Origin: Mongoliimonas terrestris
GTDB taxonomy: Bacteria; Pseudomonadota; Alphaproteobacteria; Rhizobiales; Pleomorphomonadaceae
DNA length: 64,000 bases
Direction of reading: 5' to 3'
NCBI RefSeq assembly: GCF_001927285.1
Contig: NZ_MSIG01000012.1
Location: forward strand, 1-64,000
The notes below the pieces were generated by a model. That model worked only from the letters and a program-made list of their open reading frames with translations, was not told where the DNA came from and did not search any database. The position numbers and the translations under genes were made by a program. Within the stretch, counting starts at the first letter, position 1. Each line of letters opens with the position of its first letter. Below are positions 24,467 through 32,340 of this stretch, one piece after another.

Positions 24467-24548
24467 CGAGGATGGGGCATCCGCCGGCAGCCAGTCCCTG
24501 ACCAAGCGCCATCAAGCGATTGCCCTGGGCCGACCATCCCATCCTTGC

Positions 24549-24571
24549 ATTTTAGAGTATTCTAATATACG
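24549..24571. promoter_or_regulatory. Candidate BigR/SqrR operator upstream of the repressor gene
   Basis: AT-rich imperfect palindrome TTAGAGTATTCTAA overlapping the 9-mer GTATATTAG (read on the minus strand, 24562-24570). The same 9-mer occurs before the rhodanese and DUF2892 genes. It lies 16 bases before the ATG at 24587, consistent with autoregulation. Confidence 0.6.
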
Positions 24572-24586
24572 TGAGGAGAGTGTTTT

Positions 24587-24949
24587 TTGGAGACGGCGAT
24601 GACGGACGACGCGCTGACCGGGACGGCGGCATCGGACCTTTGCGGGACCGGGCCGAGCGACCTGGAGATCCTGGAGGGCAAGGCCGAGCACGCGGCCCGG
24701 CTGCTGGCCGCCCTCGGCCAGCCGAAGCGATTGATGGCGCTCTGTCGGCTGGTCGACCAGGAGATGTCCGTCGGCGCGCTCGCCGAGGCGATCGGGCTCG
24801 GCCAGTCGGCGCTGTCGCAGCATCTGGCGCGCCTGCGCGACCTCGGCATCGTGGCGACCCGGCGGGACGGCCAGACCATCTACTACCGGCTCGCCTCCGA
24901 CGATGCGCGCCGGCTGATCTCGGTGCTCTACGACATCTACTGCCGCTGA
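24587..24949 (+). CDS. BigR/SqrR-type persulfide-sensing ArsR repressor
   Basis: A 120-residue winged-helix ArsR-family regulator. Cys53 (MALCRLVD) and Cys119 (DIYCR) are 66 residues apart, exactly the spacing of the sensing pair in BigR (42/108) and SqrR (41/107), which form a polysulfide bridge and release DNA. An extra Cys19 lies in a longer N-terminus. The recognition helix is QSALSQHLARLRDLGIV. It is followed by trxC after 9 bases and lies by sqr, rhodanese and DUF2892 genes, which confirms a sulfide/persulfide role. An ATG five codons on would be an alternative start. Confidence 0.88.
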   Translation: METAMTDDALTGTAASDLCGTGPSDLEILEGKAEHAARLLAALGQPKRLMALCRLVDQEMSVGALAEAIGLGQSALSQHLARLRDLGIVATRRDGQTIYYRLASDDARRLISVLYDIYCR

Positions 24950-24958
24950 GGGAATGCC

Positions 24959-25399
24959 ATGCCGGTCCACGTGGTCTGCCCCGCCTGCGCGGCGGTCAAC
25001 CGGGTTCCGGACGACCGCCTCAAGGATGCCCCCGCGGCGCGTTGCCCCAAGTGCGGCGCCGCGCTCTTCCCCGGCACACCGATCGACGTGACGGGCGAGG
25101 ATCTGCGCCGCCACGTGGCGCGCTCGGACCTGCCGGTGGTGGTGGACTGCTGGGCCACCTGGTGCGGCCCCTGCCGGATGATGGCGCCCGCCTTCGCCGA
25201 AGCGGCGGCGGGGCTTGCCACGCGGGCGCGCTTCCTGAAGCTCGACACGGACCGGGAGAGCGAGGCGGCCGGCGGGCTCGGCATCCGCTCCATTCCGACG
25301 CTCATCCTGTTTCGCGGCGGGCGCGAGATCGCCCGCCAGGCCGGCGCCCAGACGGCGCCGCAGATCCGCCGCTGGGTGGAGGCGCACGCGGGCGCCTGA
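24959..25399 (+). CDS. trxC: Thioredoxin 2 (TrxC) with N-terminal zinc finger
   Basis: A 146-residue thioredoxin with two CxxC zinc pairs (Cys7/Cys10 and Cys29/Cys32) before a thioredoxin fold whose active site is WCGPC (68-72), and a cis-Pro in SIPTLILF. It reduces disulfides and protein persulfides. It is co-transcribed with the persulfide repressor, so it is likely induced by reactive sulfur. Confidence 0.93.
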   Translation: MPVHVVCPACAAVNRVPDDRLKDAPAARCPKCGAALFPGTPIDVTGEDLRRHVARSDLPVVVDCWATWCGPCRMMAPAFAEAAAGLATRARFLKLDTDRESEAAGGLGIRSIPTLILFRGGREIARQAGAQTAPQIRRWVEAHAGA

Positions 25400-25433
25400 C
25401 TGGCCGAGTCGACTGGCCGAATTGACTGGTCGG
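25398..25433. repeat. Three imperfect 13-bp tandem units
   Basis: GACTGGCCGA recurs at 25398 and 25411 and as GACTGGTCGG at 25424, a 13-base period. It starts at the trxC stop codon, between convergent trxC and sqr. No function is evident. Confidence 0.6.
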
Positions 25434-25479
25434 ACCGGTGGCCGGCGCCGCCCTTAGGCACGCGCCGGCCTGTCGCCCG

Positions 25480-26772
25480 TCAGACCGGTTCGTCGAAGCG
25501 GACCGCCTTCAGCTTGTCGATGCCGAGGGCCTGCAGGGCGAGGCGCTCGTCGAAGGGCTCGGACTTGCCCTGCCGGATCTTGTGCAGGAAGTACTTCTCG
25601 AAGCCGATCTTGGCCGCGTGCACCCACTTGCCCGACGACGACCAGTTGACGTTGCGCGGCGGGATCTGCGGCTGCGCCACGAAGGCGACGCCGCCGTCGC
25701 CGAAGTCGGCGAGGCAGACCGCGTTCCAGGTGGCCTCCGCGTCCGGCGCCTTGCCCTCCACCAGCCGGCCGATGTTGTGCGCCGTGGCGGTGACCATGCT
25801 CTCGATCATGAAGCCGGTCTTCGGCACGCCCACGGGCACCGGCGTCTTGCCGACCGGCGGGATGGCGACGCAGACGCCGACCGAGAAGATGTTGCCGAAG
25901 GCGGGGTTGCGCTGGTGCCGGTCGGCCAGGATGAAGCCGCGCGGGTTGGTGAGCCCCTCGATGCCGCGCACCGCCGACACCCCGCGGAAGGCCGGCAGGA
26001 TCATCGAATAGCGGAACGGCAGGCTGTGGACCGCCTTGACCGACCCGTCGTCGGCGATCTCGCTCACCGTCATCTGCCCGGCGTCCACCTTGTCGATGCG
26101 GGCGCTGGTGATCCACTTCACGTGATGCTGGCGCATCTCGCTTTCGAGCAGCGACTTGGTGTCGCCGACGCCGTCGAGGCCGAGGTGGCCGATATAGGGC
26201 TCGGCGGTGACGAAGGTCATCGGCACCCGGTCGCGCACCTTGGCGTCGCGGAGCGCCTTGTCGAGCACGAAGGTGAACTCGTAGGCCGGGCCGTAGCAGG
26301 AGGCGCCCTGGGCGGCGCCGATGATCACCGGTCCGGGGTTGCGGACGAGGGTGTCGAACGCCTCCTTGGCCTTCAGGGCATGGTCGACGTGGCAGATGGA
26401 CTGGGTGAAGCCCTCCGGGCCGAGGCCCTCGATCTCGTCGAAGGCGAGGTCCGGGCCGGTGGCGATGACGCAGTAGTCGTAGGAAACGGACGTGCCGTCG
26501 GTGAGGTCGATCCGGTTCTCCGCCGGATGGAGGCGGGCCGCTCCCTGCGGATGGAGTTCAATGTCGCGCCGGGCGAACACCGGCGCCAGGTCGACCTCGA
26601 TGGCGGTCTTGTCCCGCCAGCCGACCGCCACCCAGGGGTTGGACGGCACGAAGCTGTAGGTGGAGCCCTTGTTGACCACCACCACCTCGTGGCCTTTCCC
26701 GAGCACGTCCCGTAGCTCGTAGGCCATGATGACGCCGCCGAGACCGGCGCCCAGAACCGCAACGCGTGCCAT
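25480..26772 (-). CDS. sqr: Sulfide:quinone oxidoreductase
   Basis: Membrane-associated flavoprotein of 430 residues that oxidises sulfide to sulfane sulfur and reduces quinone. It has N-terminal FAD motif VLGAGLGGVIMAYEL, cysteines at 127, 159 and 353 (the positions reported as essential in Rhodobacter capsulatus SQR), VGKTPVPVGVPKTGFMIE and a C-terminal amphipathic region (AKIGFEKYFLHKIRQG). It is divergent from the rhodanese gene and shares a promoter region carrying the 9-mer at 26864-26872. It is almost certainly part of the local persulfide regulon. Confidence 0.92.
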   Translation of the reverse strand: MARVAVLGAGLGGVIMAYELRDVLGKGHEVVVVNKGSTYSFVPSNPWVAVGWRDKTAIEVDLAPVFARRDIELHPQGAARLHPAENRIDLTDGTSVSYDYCVIATGPDLAFDEIEGLGPEGFTQSICHVDHALKAKEAFDTLVRNPGPVIIGAAQGASCYGPAYEFTFVLDKALRDAKVRDRVPMTFVTAEPYIGHLGLDGVGDTKSLLESEMRQHHVKWITSARIDKVDAGQMTVSEIADDGSVKAVHSLPFRYSMILPAFRGVSAVRGIEGLTNPRGFILADRHQRNPAFGNIFSVGVCVAIPPVGKTPVPVGVPKTGFMIESMVTATAHNIGRLVEGKAPDAEATWNAVCLADFGDGGVAFVAQPQIPPRNVNWSSSGKWVHAAKIGFEKYFLHKIRQGKSEPFDERLALQALGIDKLKAVRFDEPV

Positions 26773-26863
26773 GTCGTCCTCCCCAAAGTGACGGCGCCGT
26801 CCTGGCGATCCGATCGGCGACGGATCGAACCGTCAGCGCGACCTTGCGGCACCTGAACCAACA

Positions 26864-26880
26864 GTATATTAGATGATACG
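26864..26880. promoter_or_regulatory. Second copy of the BigR/SqrR-like operator
   Basis: GTATATTAG at 26864-26872 followed by ATGATACG. It lies between divergent sqr (start 26772) and the rhodanese gene (start 26909), so it could control both. Confidence 0.55.
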
Positions 26881-26908
26881 AAGATACAAATTCTATTCGG
26901 AGTCGTCC

Positions 26909-27244
26909 ATGTTCGGCCTTGGTCGTAGATCCCCGATCGCCACCCTCTCCCCCGCGGAGGCCCGCACAGCGGCGGAAGCTGGCACCATCCTGCTCGTGGA
27001 TGTGCGCGAGGCGGGCGAATGGGCGGGTGGGCATGTCCCGGGCGCGGTGCACGCGCCGCTGTCGCGCCTCGCCACGGATGCCGCATCGCTGCCGACGGAC
27101 CGGCCGGTGGTGTTCTACTGCCTGTCGGGCGCCCGATCGGCGCAGGCGGTTAGCCTCTGCCGACGGCTCGGGCTTGCGCACGACACCCACATGGCCGGCG
27201 GCTTCGGTCTGTGGCGGCACCAGGGCTTTCCGGTCACACGCTGA
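26909..27244 (+). CDS. Single-domain rhodanese sulfurtransferase
   Basis: A 111-residue rhodanese domain with the active-site loop CLSGARS and DVREAGEWAGGHVPGAVH. It accepts sulfane sulfur on the Cys. The ATG at 26909 has CGGAG upstream. It is split from the DUF2892 gene, a pairing that forms the single protein YgaP in E. coli, where both halves make a membrane-anchored sulfurtransferase. Here they are separate genes, each behind its own operator copy. Confidence 0.9.
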   Translation: MFGLGRRSPIATLSPAEARTAAEAGTILLVDVREAGEWAGGHVPGAVHAPLSRLATDAASLPTDRPVVFYCLSGARSAQAVSLCRRLGLAHDTHMAGGFGLWRHQGFPVTR

Positions 27245-27375
27245 GGCGCTTTCCCGACACCGTGCATGGCCGCTCGGCCGGGTTCGCTCGGTCGGATCCG
27301 GCCGGCTGTTGGGGAGCGCTGTCGCGCCCGCGTCGGCCGCCGACGACGGCGGACAATGCGCTTGCGTTTTGCTCA

Positions 27376-27398
27376 GTATATTAGTATCTACTGAATTA
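27376..27398. promoter_or_regulatory. Third copy of the BigR/SqrR-like operator
   Basis: GTATATTAG at 27376-27384 followed by TATCTACTGAATTA, 33 bases before the DUF2892 start codon. Its presence separates the DUF2892-RND unit from the rhodanese gene and suggests a third promoter of the same regulon. Confidence 0.55.
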
Positions 27399-27417
27399 CA
27401 AACCTAAGGAGGCTGCC

Positions 27418-27618
27418 ATGACTCTCGACAGGATGGTTCTCGCTTTTGCCGGCGTGATGGTGCTCGTCTCGGTCCTGCTCACCGCGACCGTGTCGCCGCA
27501 CTTCGTGTGGTTCACCGTCTTCATCGGCCTCAACATGCTCCAGTCGGCCTTCACCGGCTTCTGCCCGGCCGCGATGATCTTCAAGGCGCTCGGCGTGAAG
27601 CCCGGCACCGCCTTCTGA
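27418..27618 (+). CDS. DUF2892 (YgaP-like) two-helix membrane protein
   Basis: A 66-residue inner-membrane protein with two helices (MVLAFAGVMVLVSVLLTA and FVWFTVFIGLNMLQSAFTGF) and the conserved FTGFCPAAMIFKALG, matching the membrane half of YgaP. The Cys in GFCP could carry persulfide. A strong AAGGAGG lies before the ATG. It leads the RND adaptor gene by 15 bases. Confidence 0.9.
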   Translation: MTLDRMVLAFAGVMVLVSVLLTATVSPHFVWFTVFIGLNMLQSAFTGFCPAAMIFKALGVKPGTAF

Positions 27619-27633
27619 CACGGGAGAGGCTTG

Positions 27634-28623
27634 ATGCGTTCGTATCCCGTCCGGTTCGCCGCCCTTTTTCTGGCCACCGCCCTCACGTCCGCGATGCCCG
27701 GCCTTGCGGTGCCGGCGGCGCGCGCGGCCACGCTGGTGGTCAACCCCGTGACCATCCCCGAGTGGAAGGCGGTCTACGGCCGGGTGGAGGCGCGCGACAC
27801 GGTGCCGGCCCGCGCGCGGATCGGCGGCACGCTGGTGTCGCTGGAGGTGGCCGAGGGCGACACGGTAAGCGCCGGCCAGACCCTGGCGACCGTGCGGGAC
27901 GACAAGATCGAGTTCCAGGTGAGCGCGCTCGACGCCAAGCTGCGCGCGCTCAACGCCCAGCTGGAGAATGCCATCGCCGAACTCGGCCGGGGCCAGACCC
28001 TGGTGGAGCGCGGCGTCGCCACCGCGCAGCGGCTGGACCAGTTGCGCACCCAGACCGACGTGCTCCGCAACGAGATCGCGGCGGCGGAGGCGGACCGGCA
28101 GGTGATCGTCCAGCAGGGGCAGGAAGGCGCCGTCATCGCGCCGACCGCCGGCATGGTGCTCACGGTTCCGGTGACGAGCGGCGCCGTCGTGATGCCCGGC
28201 GAGGCGATCGCCACCATCGGCGGCGGTGGCTTCTTCCTCCGCCTCGCCATCCCGGAGCGGCACGCGGGCACGCTCCGCCAGGGGGCGGAACTGGAGATCG
28301 AGACCGGCACGGACGTGTCCACCGGCCGTCTCGCCAAGATCTATCCGCAGATCGAGAACGGCCGCGTCATCGCCGACGTGGAGGTGGACGCCCTGCCCAC
28401 CGCCTTCGTGGACGCGCGCCTTCTGGTGCGGGTGCCGATCGGTTCGCGGGAGGCTCTTCTGGTGCCGCAGGCGGCCGTCGTCACCCGATCCGGGCTCGAT
28501 TTCGTCCGCGTGCAGACGAGCACGGGCACCGCCGAGCGGACGGTGGTTCTCGGCGAGGCGCGCGGCGGCGACGTCGAGGTGCTCACCGGCCTTGCCGGCG
28601 GCGACGAGGTGGTCCTGCCATGA
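27634..28623 (+). CDS. RND efflux periplasmic adaptor (HlyD/MFP family)
   Basis: A 329-residue membrane-fusion protein with a signal peptide (ending near AARAAT). It has a lipoyl/barrel-sandwich segment (RIGGTLVSLEVAEGDTVSAGQTLATV), a coiled-coil hairpin (LDAKLRALNAQLENAIAEL to AAAEADRQVI), a returning lipoyl half (IAPTAGMVLTVPVTSGAVVMPGE) and a beta-barrel. It connects the RND pump to an outer-membrane channel, which is not encoded here. It overlaps the pump gene by 4 bases. Confidence 0.92.
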   Translation: MRSYPVRFAALFLATALTSAMPGLAVPAARAATLVVNPVTIPEWKAVYGRVEARDTVPARARIGGTLVSLEVAEGDTVSAGQTLATVRDDKIEFQVSALDAKLRALNAQLENAIAELGRGQTLVERGVATAQRLDQLRTQTDVLRNEIAAAEADRQVIVQQGQEGAVIAPTAGMVLTVPVTSGAVVMPGEAIATIGGGGFFLRLAIPERHAGTLRQGAELEIETGTDVSTGRLAKIYPQIENGRVIADVEVDALPTAFVDARLLVRVPIGSREALLVPQAAVVTRSGLDFVRVQTSTGTAERTVVLGEARGGDVEVLTGLAGGDEVVLP

Positions 28624-31600
28624 AACTCGGCATCGCTGGCGGCCTGACGCGCGCCTTCATCGGCTCGGCGCTCACGCCCCTCTTCCTGGTGGCGGCCCTT
28701 GCCATGGGTCTCGTCGCCCTCCTGACGCTGCCGCGCGAGGAGGAGCCGCAGATCTCCGTGCCCATGGTGGACATCCATGTGGCGGCGCCCGGCCTTCGCG
28801 CCGAGGATGCGGTGAAGCTCGTCACCGAGCCGCTGGAGACCATCGTCAAGGCGATCGACGGGGTGGAGCACGTCTACTCCCAGACCCGCGACGACGCCGT
28901 CATGGTCACGGCGCGCTTCCTCGTCGGCACCTCGTCGGATGCGGCCGTGCTCCGGGTGCACGACCGGCTGCGCGCCAATCTGGATCGCATCCCCGTCGGC
29001 ATCGCGGAGCCGCGCATCGTCGGCCGCGGCATCGACGACGTGGCCATCGTGGCGCTCACCCTGTCGCCGACGCCGGAGGGCGGCGACCGCATCACCGCCA
29101 ACGACCTCACCCGCATCGCCCGGGAGCTGCGCACCGAGATCGCCAAGGTGGAGAATGTCGGCCTCACCTATCTGGTGGGCGAGACTGGGGAGGCCATCCG
29201 CATCGCGCCGGATCCGGAGCGCCTGGCGCTCGCCGGGGTGACGCTGCAGCAGCTCTCCGCCAAGGTCACCGGCGCCAACCGCGCCTTCCCGACCGGCCGC
29301 GTCCGCGACGGCGGCGGCCAGATCGACGTGGTGGCGGGCGAGACGCTGCAGACCCCCGCCGCCATCGGCAACCTCCTCCTCACCACCCGCGACGGCCGGC
29401 CGGTCTACGTGCGCGACGTGGCGGATGTGGACTTCGTCACCGACACGGCCGACCTGCATGTGGCGACCGTGACCCTCTCGGAGGACGGCGGGATCCGCCG
29501 CATGCCGGCCGTGACGCTCGCCGTCGCCAAGCGCGCCGGGTCCAACGCCGTGACCGTGGCCGAGGAGATCCTGCACCGGGTGGAAGGTCTTGAGGGCTCG
29601 CTGATCCCGGAGGGCGTCGCCGTCGAGGTCACGCGCGACTACGGCGAGACCGCCAACGAGAAGGCGAACGAGCTCCTCTTCCACCTGGGTCTTGCCACGC
29701 TCTCCATCATCGCCCTGGTCTGGCTGGCGATCGGCCGGCGGGAGGCGCTGGTGGTGGCCATCGTGATCCCGATGACCATCCTGCTCACGCTCTTTGCGGC
29801 GAACGTGATGGGCTACACGCTGAACCGGGTCTCGCTGTTCGCGCTCATCTTCTCCATCGGCATCCTGGTCGACGACGCCATCGTGGTGATCGAGAACATC
29901 GCCCGCCACTGGGCGATGGGCGACGGCCGCGACCGGAGCACCGCCGCCATCGAGGCGGTGGCCGAGGTGGGCAACCCGACCATCGTGGCGACCCTGACCG
30001 TGGTGGCCGCGCTGCTGCCCATGCTGTTCGTGTCGGGCCTGATGGGCCCCTACATGAGCCCGATCCCGTCGAACGCCTCGGCGGCGATGATCTTCTCCTT
30101 CTTCGTGGCGGTCATCGTCACGCCGTGGCTGATGGTGAAGGTGGCCGGCCGCGCGCCCGTGCACGGCCATGGCGGCGGGCATGACAACACCGGCGGCGCG
30201 CTCGGCCGGGCCTATGCGGCCGTCGCCCGGCCGGTCCTCTCGTCGAAGGCGGCGAGCTGGGCCTTCCTCCTGGTGGTGGGCGTGCTGACGCTCGGTTCGC
30301 TGGCGCTCTTCTACACCAAGGACGTGACCGTCAAGCTGCTGCCCTTCGACAACAAGTCGGAGCTCGCCGTGATGATCGACCTGCCGGAGGGCGCGTCCGT
30401 GGAGGCGACCGACGCGGTCGCCCAGGCGGTGGCCGAGGTGGCGCTCGATCTGCCGGAGGTGGTGTCGGTGCAGACCCACGCCGGAACCGCGGCGCCGTTC
30501 AACTTCAACGGCCTTGTCCGCCACTCCTATCTGCGCGCCGAACCGCATCTCGGCGACGCTCAGGTCAACCTGTCGCCGAAGGCCGACCGGGAGCGGGCGA
30601 GCCACACGATCGCGCTCGACCTTCGCGCGCGGATCGCCGCCCTCCCCGTTCCGGCCGGCACCTCGCTGAAGGTGGTGGAGCCGCCGCCGGGCCCGCCCGT
30701 GATGGCGACGCTCCTCGCCGAGATCTATGGCCCGGACCCGGAGACCCGCCGGGCGACCGCCAGGAAGGTGGAGGACGCCTTCCGGTCCGTGCCCTTCGTG
30801 GTGGACGTGGACAATTCCTTCGGCGCCCCCGCCCTGCGGGTGCGGGCGACCGTCTCCACCGACGACCTGGAGTTCTTCCACGTGGAGGAGAGCGACGTGT
30901 TCGACACGCTGTCGCTCCTCAACGGCACCACCACCGTGGGCTATTCCCACCGGGGCGGCGGGCGCACGCCCATCCCGATCGTGCTGCAGCGGCCGAAGGG
31001 CGAGACCGTGCTCGGCGAGCGTTTCCTCTCCACCCCGATCCCGGCCAACGTGCTGCCGGGCGACCGGGGCGTGGTGGAACTCGGCGACGTGATCCGGCTC
31101 CAGGAAGAGACAGCCTCCTTCCCGATCTTCCGCCACAACGGCCGGTACGCCGAGATGGTGACGGCGGAGCTCGCGGGCGATTTCGAGGCGCCGCTCTACG
31201 GCATGCTGGCCGTGCAGGCGGCAATCGACGCCATGGACTGGACGGGACTGCAGAAACCCGTGATCGCGCTCAATGGCCAGCCGACCGACGAGAGCGTCCC
31301 GACTCTTCTCTGGGACGGCGAGTGGGAGGTGACCTGGGTCACCTTCCGCGACATGGGCGCCGCCTTCGGCGTGGCGCTCCTCGGCATCTACATCCTGGTG
31401 GTGGCGCAGTTCGGCTCGTTCCGCCTGCCGCTCGTCATCCTGACACCGGTGCCGCTGACCTTCATCGGCATCCTCGGCGGCCACTGGCTGTTCGGGGCGC
31501 CCTTCTCGGCCACGTCGATGATCGGCTTCATCGCGCTCGCCGGCATCATCGTGCGCAACTCGATCCTCCTCGTGGACTTCGTCAAGCACGCGGAGAGCCC

Positions 31601-31814
31601 GGACCGGCCGTTGACGGAGGTGCTGATCGAGGCGGGATCCATCCGCTTCAAGCCCATTCTCCTCACCGCGCTCGCCGCGATGATCGGCGCGGCGGTGATT
31701 CTGACCGACCCGATTTTCCAGGGCCTTGCCATTTCCCTCCTGTTCGGACTCGCCTCCTCGACCCTCCTGACCGTGCTGGTGATCCCGGCCATCTACCGGG
31801 TGTTGCGGACCTGA
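28620..31814 (+). CDS. RND-family inner-membrane efflux pump
   Basis: A 1064-residue AcrB-superfamily proton antiporter with about 12 helices and two large periplasmic loops. The proton-relay segment is GILVDDAIVVIENIARH, and the second half has IGFIALAGIIVRNSILLVDFVKHAE. It is not close enough to HME metal pumps by eye to call a metal substrate. It begins with ATGA overlap on its adaptor and is the last gene of the DUF2892-adaptor-pump unit in a persulfide-type regulon. A histidine-rich loop (HGHGGGHDN) lies near residue 520. The substrate is unknown; sulfur species or a sulfide-linked toxin are inferences from context. Confidence 0.92.
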   Translation: MKLGIAGGLTRAFIGSALTPLFLVAALAMGLVALLTLPREEEPQISVPMVDIHVAAPGLRAEDAVKLVTEPLETIVKAIDGVEHVYSQTRDDAVMVTARFLVGTSSDAAVLRVHDRLRANLDRIPVGIAEPRIVGRGIDDVAIVALTLSPTPEGGDRITANDLTRIARELRTEIAKVENVGLTYLVGETGEAIRIAPDPERLALAGVTLQQLSAKVTGANRAFPTGRVRDGGGQIDVVAGETLQTPAAIGNLLLTTRDGRPVYVRDVADVDFVTDTADLHVATVTLSEDGGIRRMPAVTLAVAKRAGSNAVTVAEEILHRVEGLEGSLIPEGVAVEVTRDYGETANEKANELLFHLGLATLSIIALVWLAIGRREALVVAIVIPMTILLTLFAANVMGYTLNRVSLFALIFSIGILVDDAIVVIENIARHWAMGDGRDRSTAAIEAVAEVGNPTIVATLTVVAALLPMLFVSGLMGPYMSPIPSNASAAMIFSFFVAVIVTPWLMVKVAGRAPVHGHGGGHDNTGGALGRAYAAVARPVLSSKAASWAFLLVVGVLTLGSLALFYTKDVTVKLLPFDNKSELAVMIDLPEGASVEATDAVAQAVAEVALDLPEVVSVQTHAGTAAPFNFNGLVRHSYLRAEPHLGDAQVNLSPKADRERASHTIALDLRARIAALPVPAGTSLKVVEPPPGPPVMATLLAEIYGPDPETRRATARKVEDAFRSVPFVVDVDNSFGAPALRVRATVSTDDLEFFHVEESDVFDTLSLLNGTTTVGYSHRGGGRTPIPIVLQRPKGETVLGERFLSTPIPANVLPGDRGVVELGDVIRLQEETASFPIFRHNGRYAEMVTAELAGDFEAPLYGMLAVQAAIDAMDWTGLQKPVIALNGQPTDESVPTLLWDGEWEVTWVTFRDMGAAFGVALLGIYILVVAQFGSFRLPLVILTPVPLTFIGILGGHWLFGAPFSATSMIGFIALAGIIVRNSILLVDFVKHAESPDRPLTEVLIEAGSIRFKPILLTALAAMIGAAVILTDPIFQGLAISLLFGLASSTLLTVLVIPAIYRVLRT

Positions 31815-31942
31815 TCCACGCACCAACCAGGGAAGATCATAGGTCCGGTGACCAGCCGCAAATCATGCCTCCGCAATGGGCATCGTCATTGAAGCGGCAA
31901 GGGGGCCATGGTAGATTTTCCCAAGGGTTGGGGCCTGACACC

Positions 31943-32143
31943 ATGACTGATTATCGCAGACGTCGGTTCGCTGCTTTCTGGCTCTTTGCCGGCACGGCGC
32001 TGGAGCTCCTGTTTTCTCTTCTGAAGGGAGCCATCGCCGTTCTGGCGCTCGTGACCGTGGGTGTCGTCTTCGGTGTGCTGATGGCGATCGTCTACACCTT
32101 CACCCTCAGGACCGCCTCCACCCCCAAGACATCATCCACCTGA
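31943..32143 (+). CDS. Small predicted membrane protein, unknown function
   Basis: A 66-residue open frame with a basic N-terminus (DYRRRRFAAFW) and one or two hydrophobic helices (LLFSLLKGAIAVLALVTVGVVFGVLMAIVY), ending in a Thr/Ser tail. It follows the pump gene by 128 bases in the same direction. Only a weak GGGG ribosome site is visible, and I recognise no family. Hydrophobic pattern and codon use favour a real gene but this is uncertain. Confidence 0.45.
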   Translation: MTDYRRRRFAAFWLFAGTALELLFSLLKGAIAVLALVTVGVVFGVLMAIVYTFTLRTASTPKTSST

Positions 32144-32297
32144 CCGTTCAAGCCCCGCAAACCCGTTCACGTCGGTGGACGGCGACCGGATCCCGGAGCG
32201 GATGACGGGTCGGCTGATTGGCGGAGGCGCAAGCGCGGCTGCCGAATTCGCCAGGCAGACCAGCGACGACCGAACTCCCGACCGTGCACGAATGCGA

Positions 32298-32320
32298 CGG
32301 CGGACGTTGACCGTCCGCCG
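32298..32320. terminator. Hairpin between convergent genes
   Basis: Nine-base perfect arms CGGCGGACG/CGTCCGCCG with loop TTGAC, between the small membrane ORF and the PQQ-system binding protein gene. No T-run follows, so the terminator role is tentative. The rest of 32144-32340 shows nothing recognisable. Confidence 0.4.
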
Positions 32321-32340
32321 GCATCCCGCCGATCACCGGA

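Noticed and set aside
24549..24571. Reading the AT-rich palindrome as a classical Fur box
   Set aside because: It lacks the 19-bp Fur consensus and it recurs before sulfide genes, not iron genes.
27507..28619. An N-terminal extension of the RND pump through the adaptor gene
   Set aside because: The adaptor is a complete protein in another frame, and the pump starts with a 4-base overlap at 28620.
28341..31826. A long open frame antisense to the RND pump gene
   Set aside because: Arg/His/Gly-biased translation without motifs; the plus strand has a complete RND protein. High GC keeps antisense frames open.
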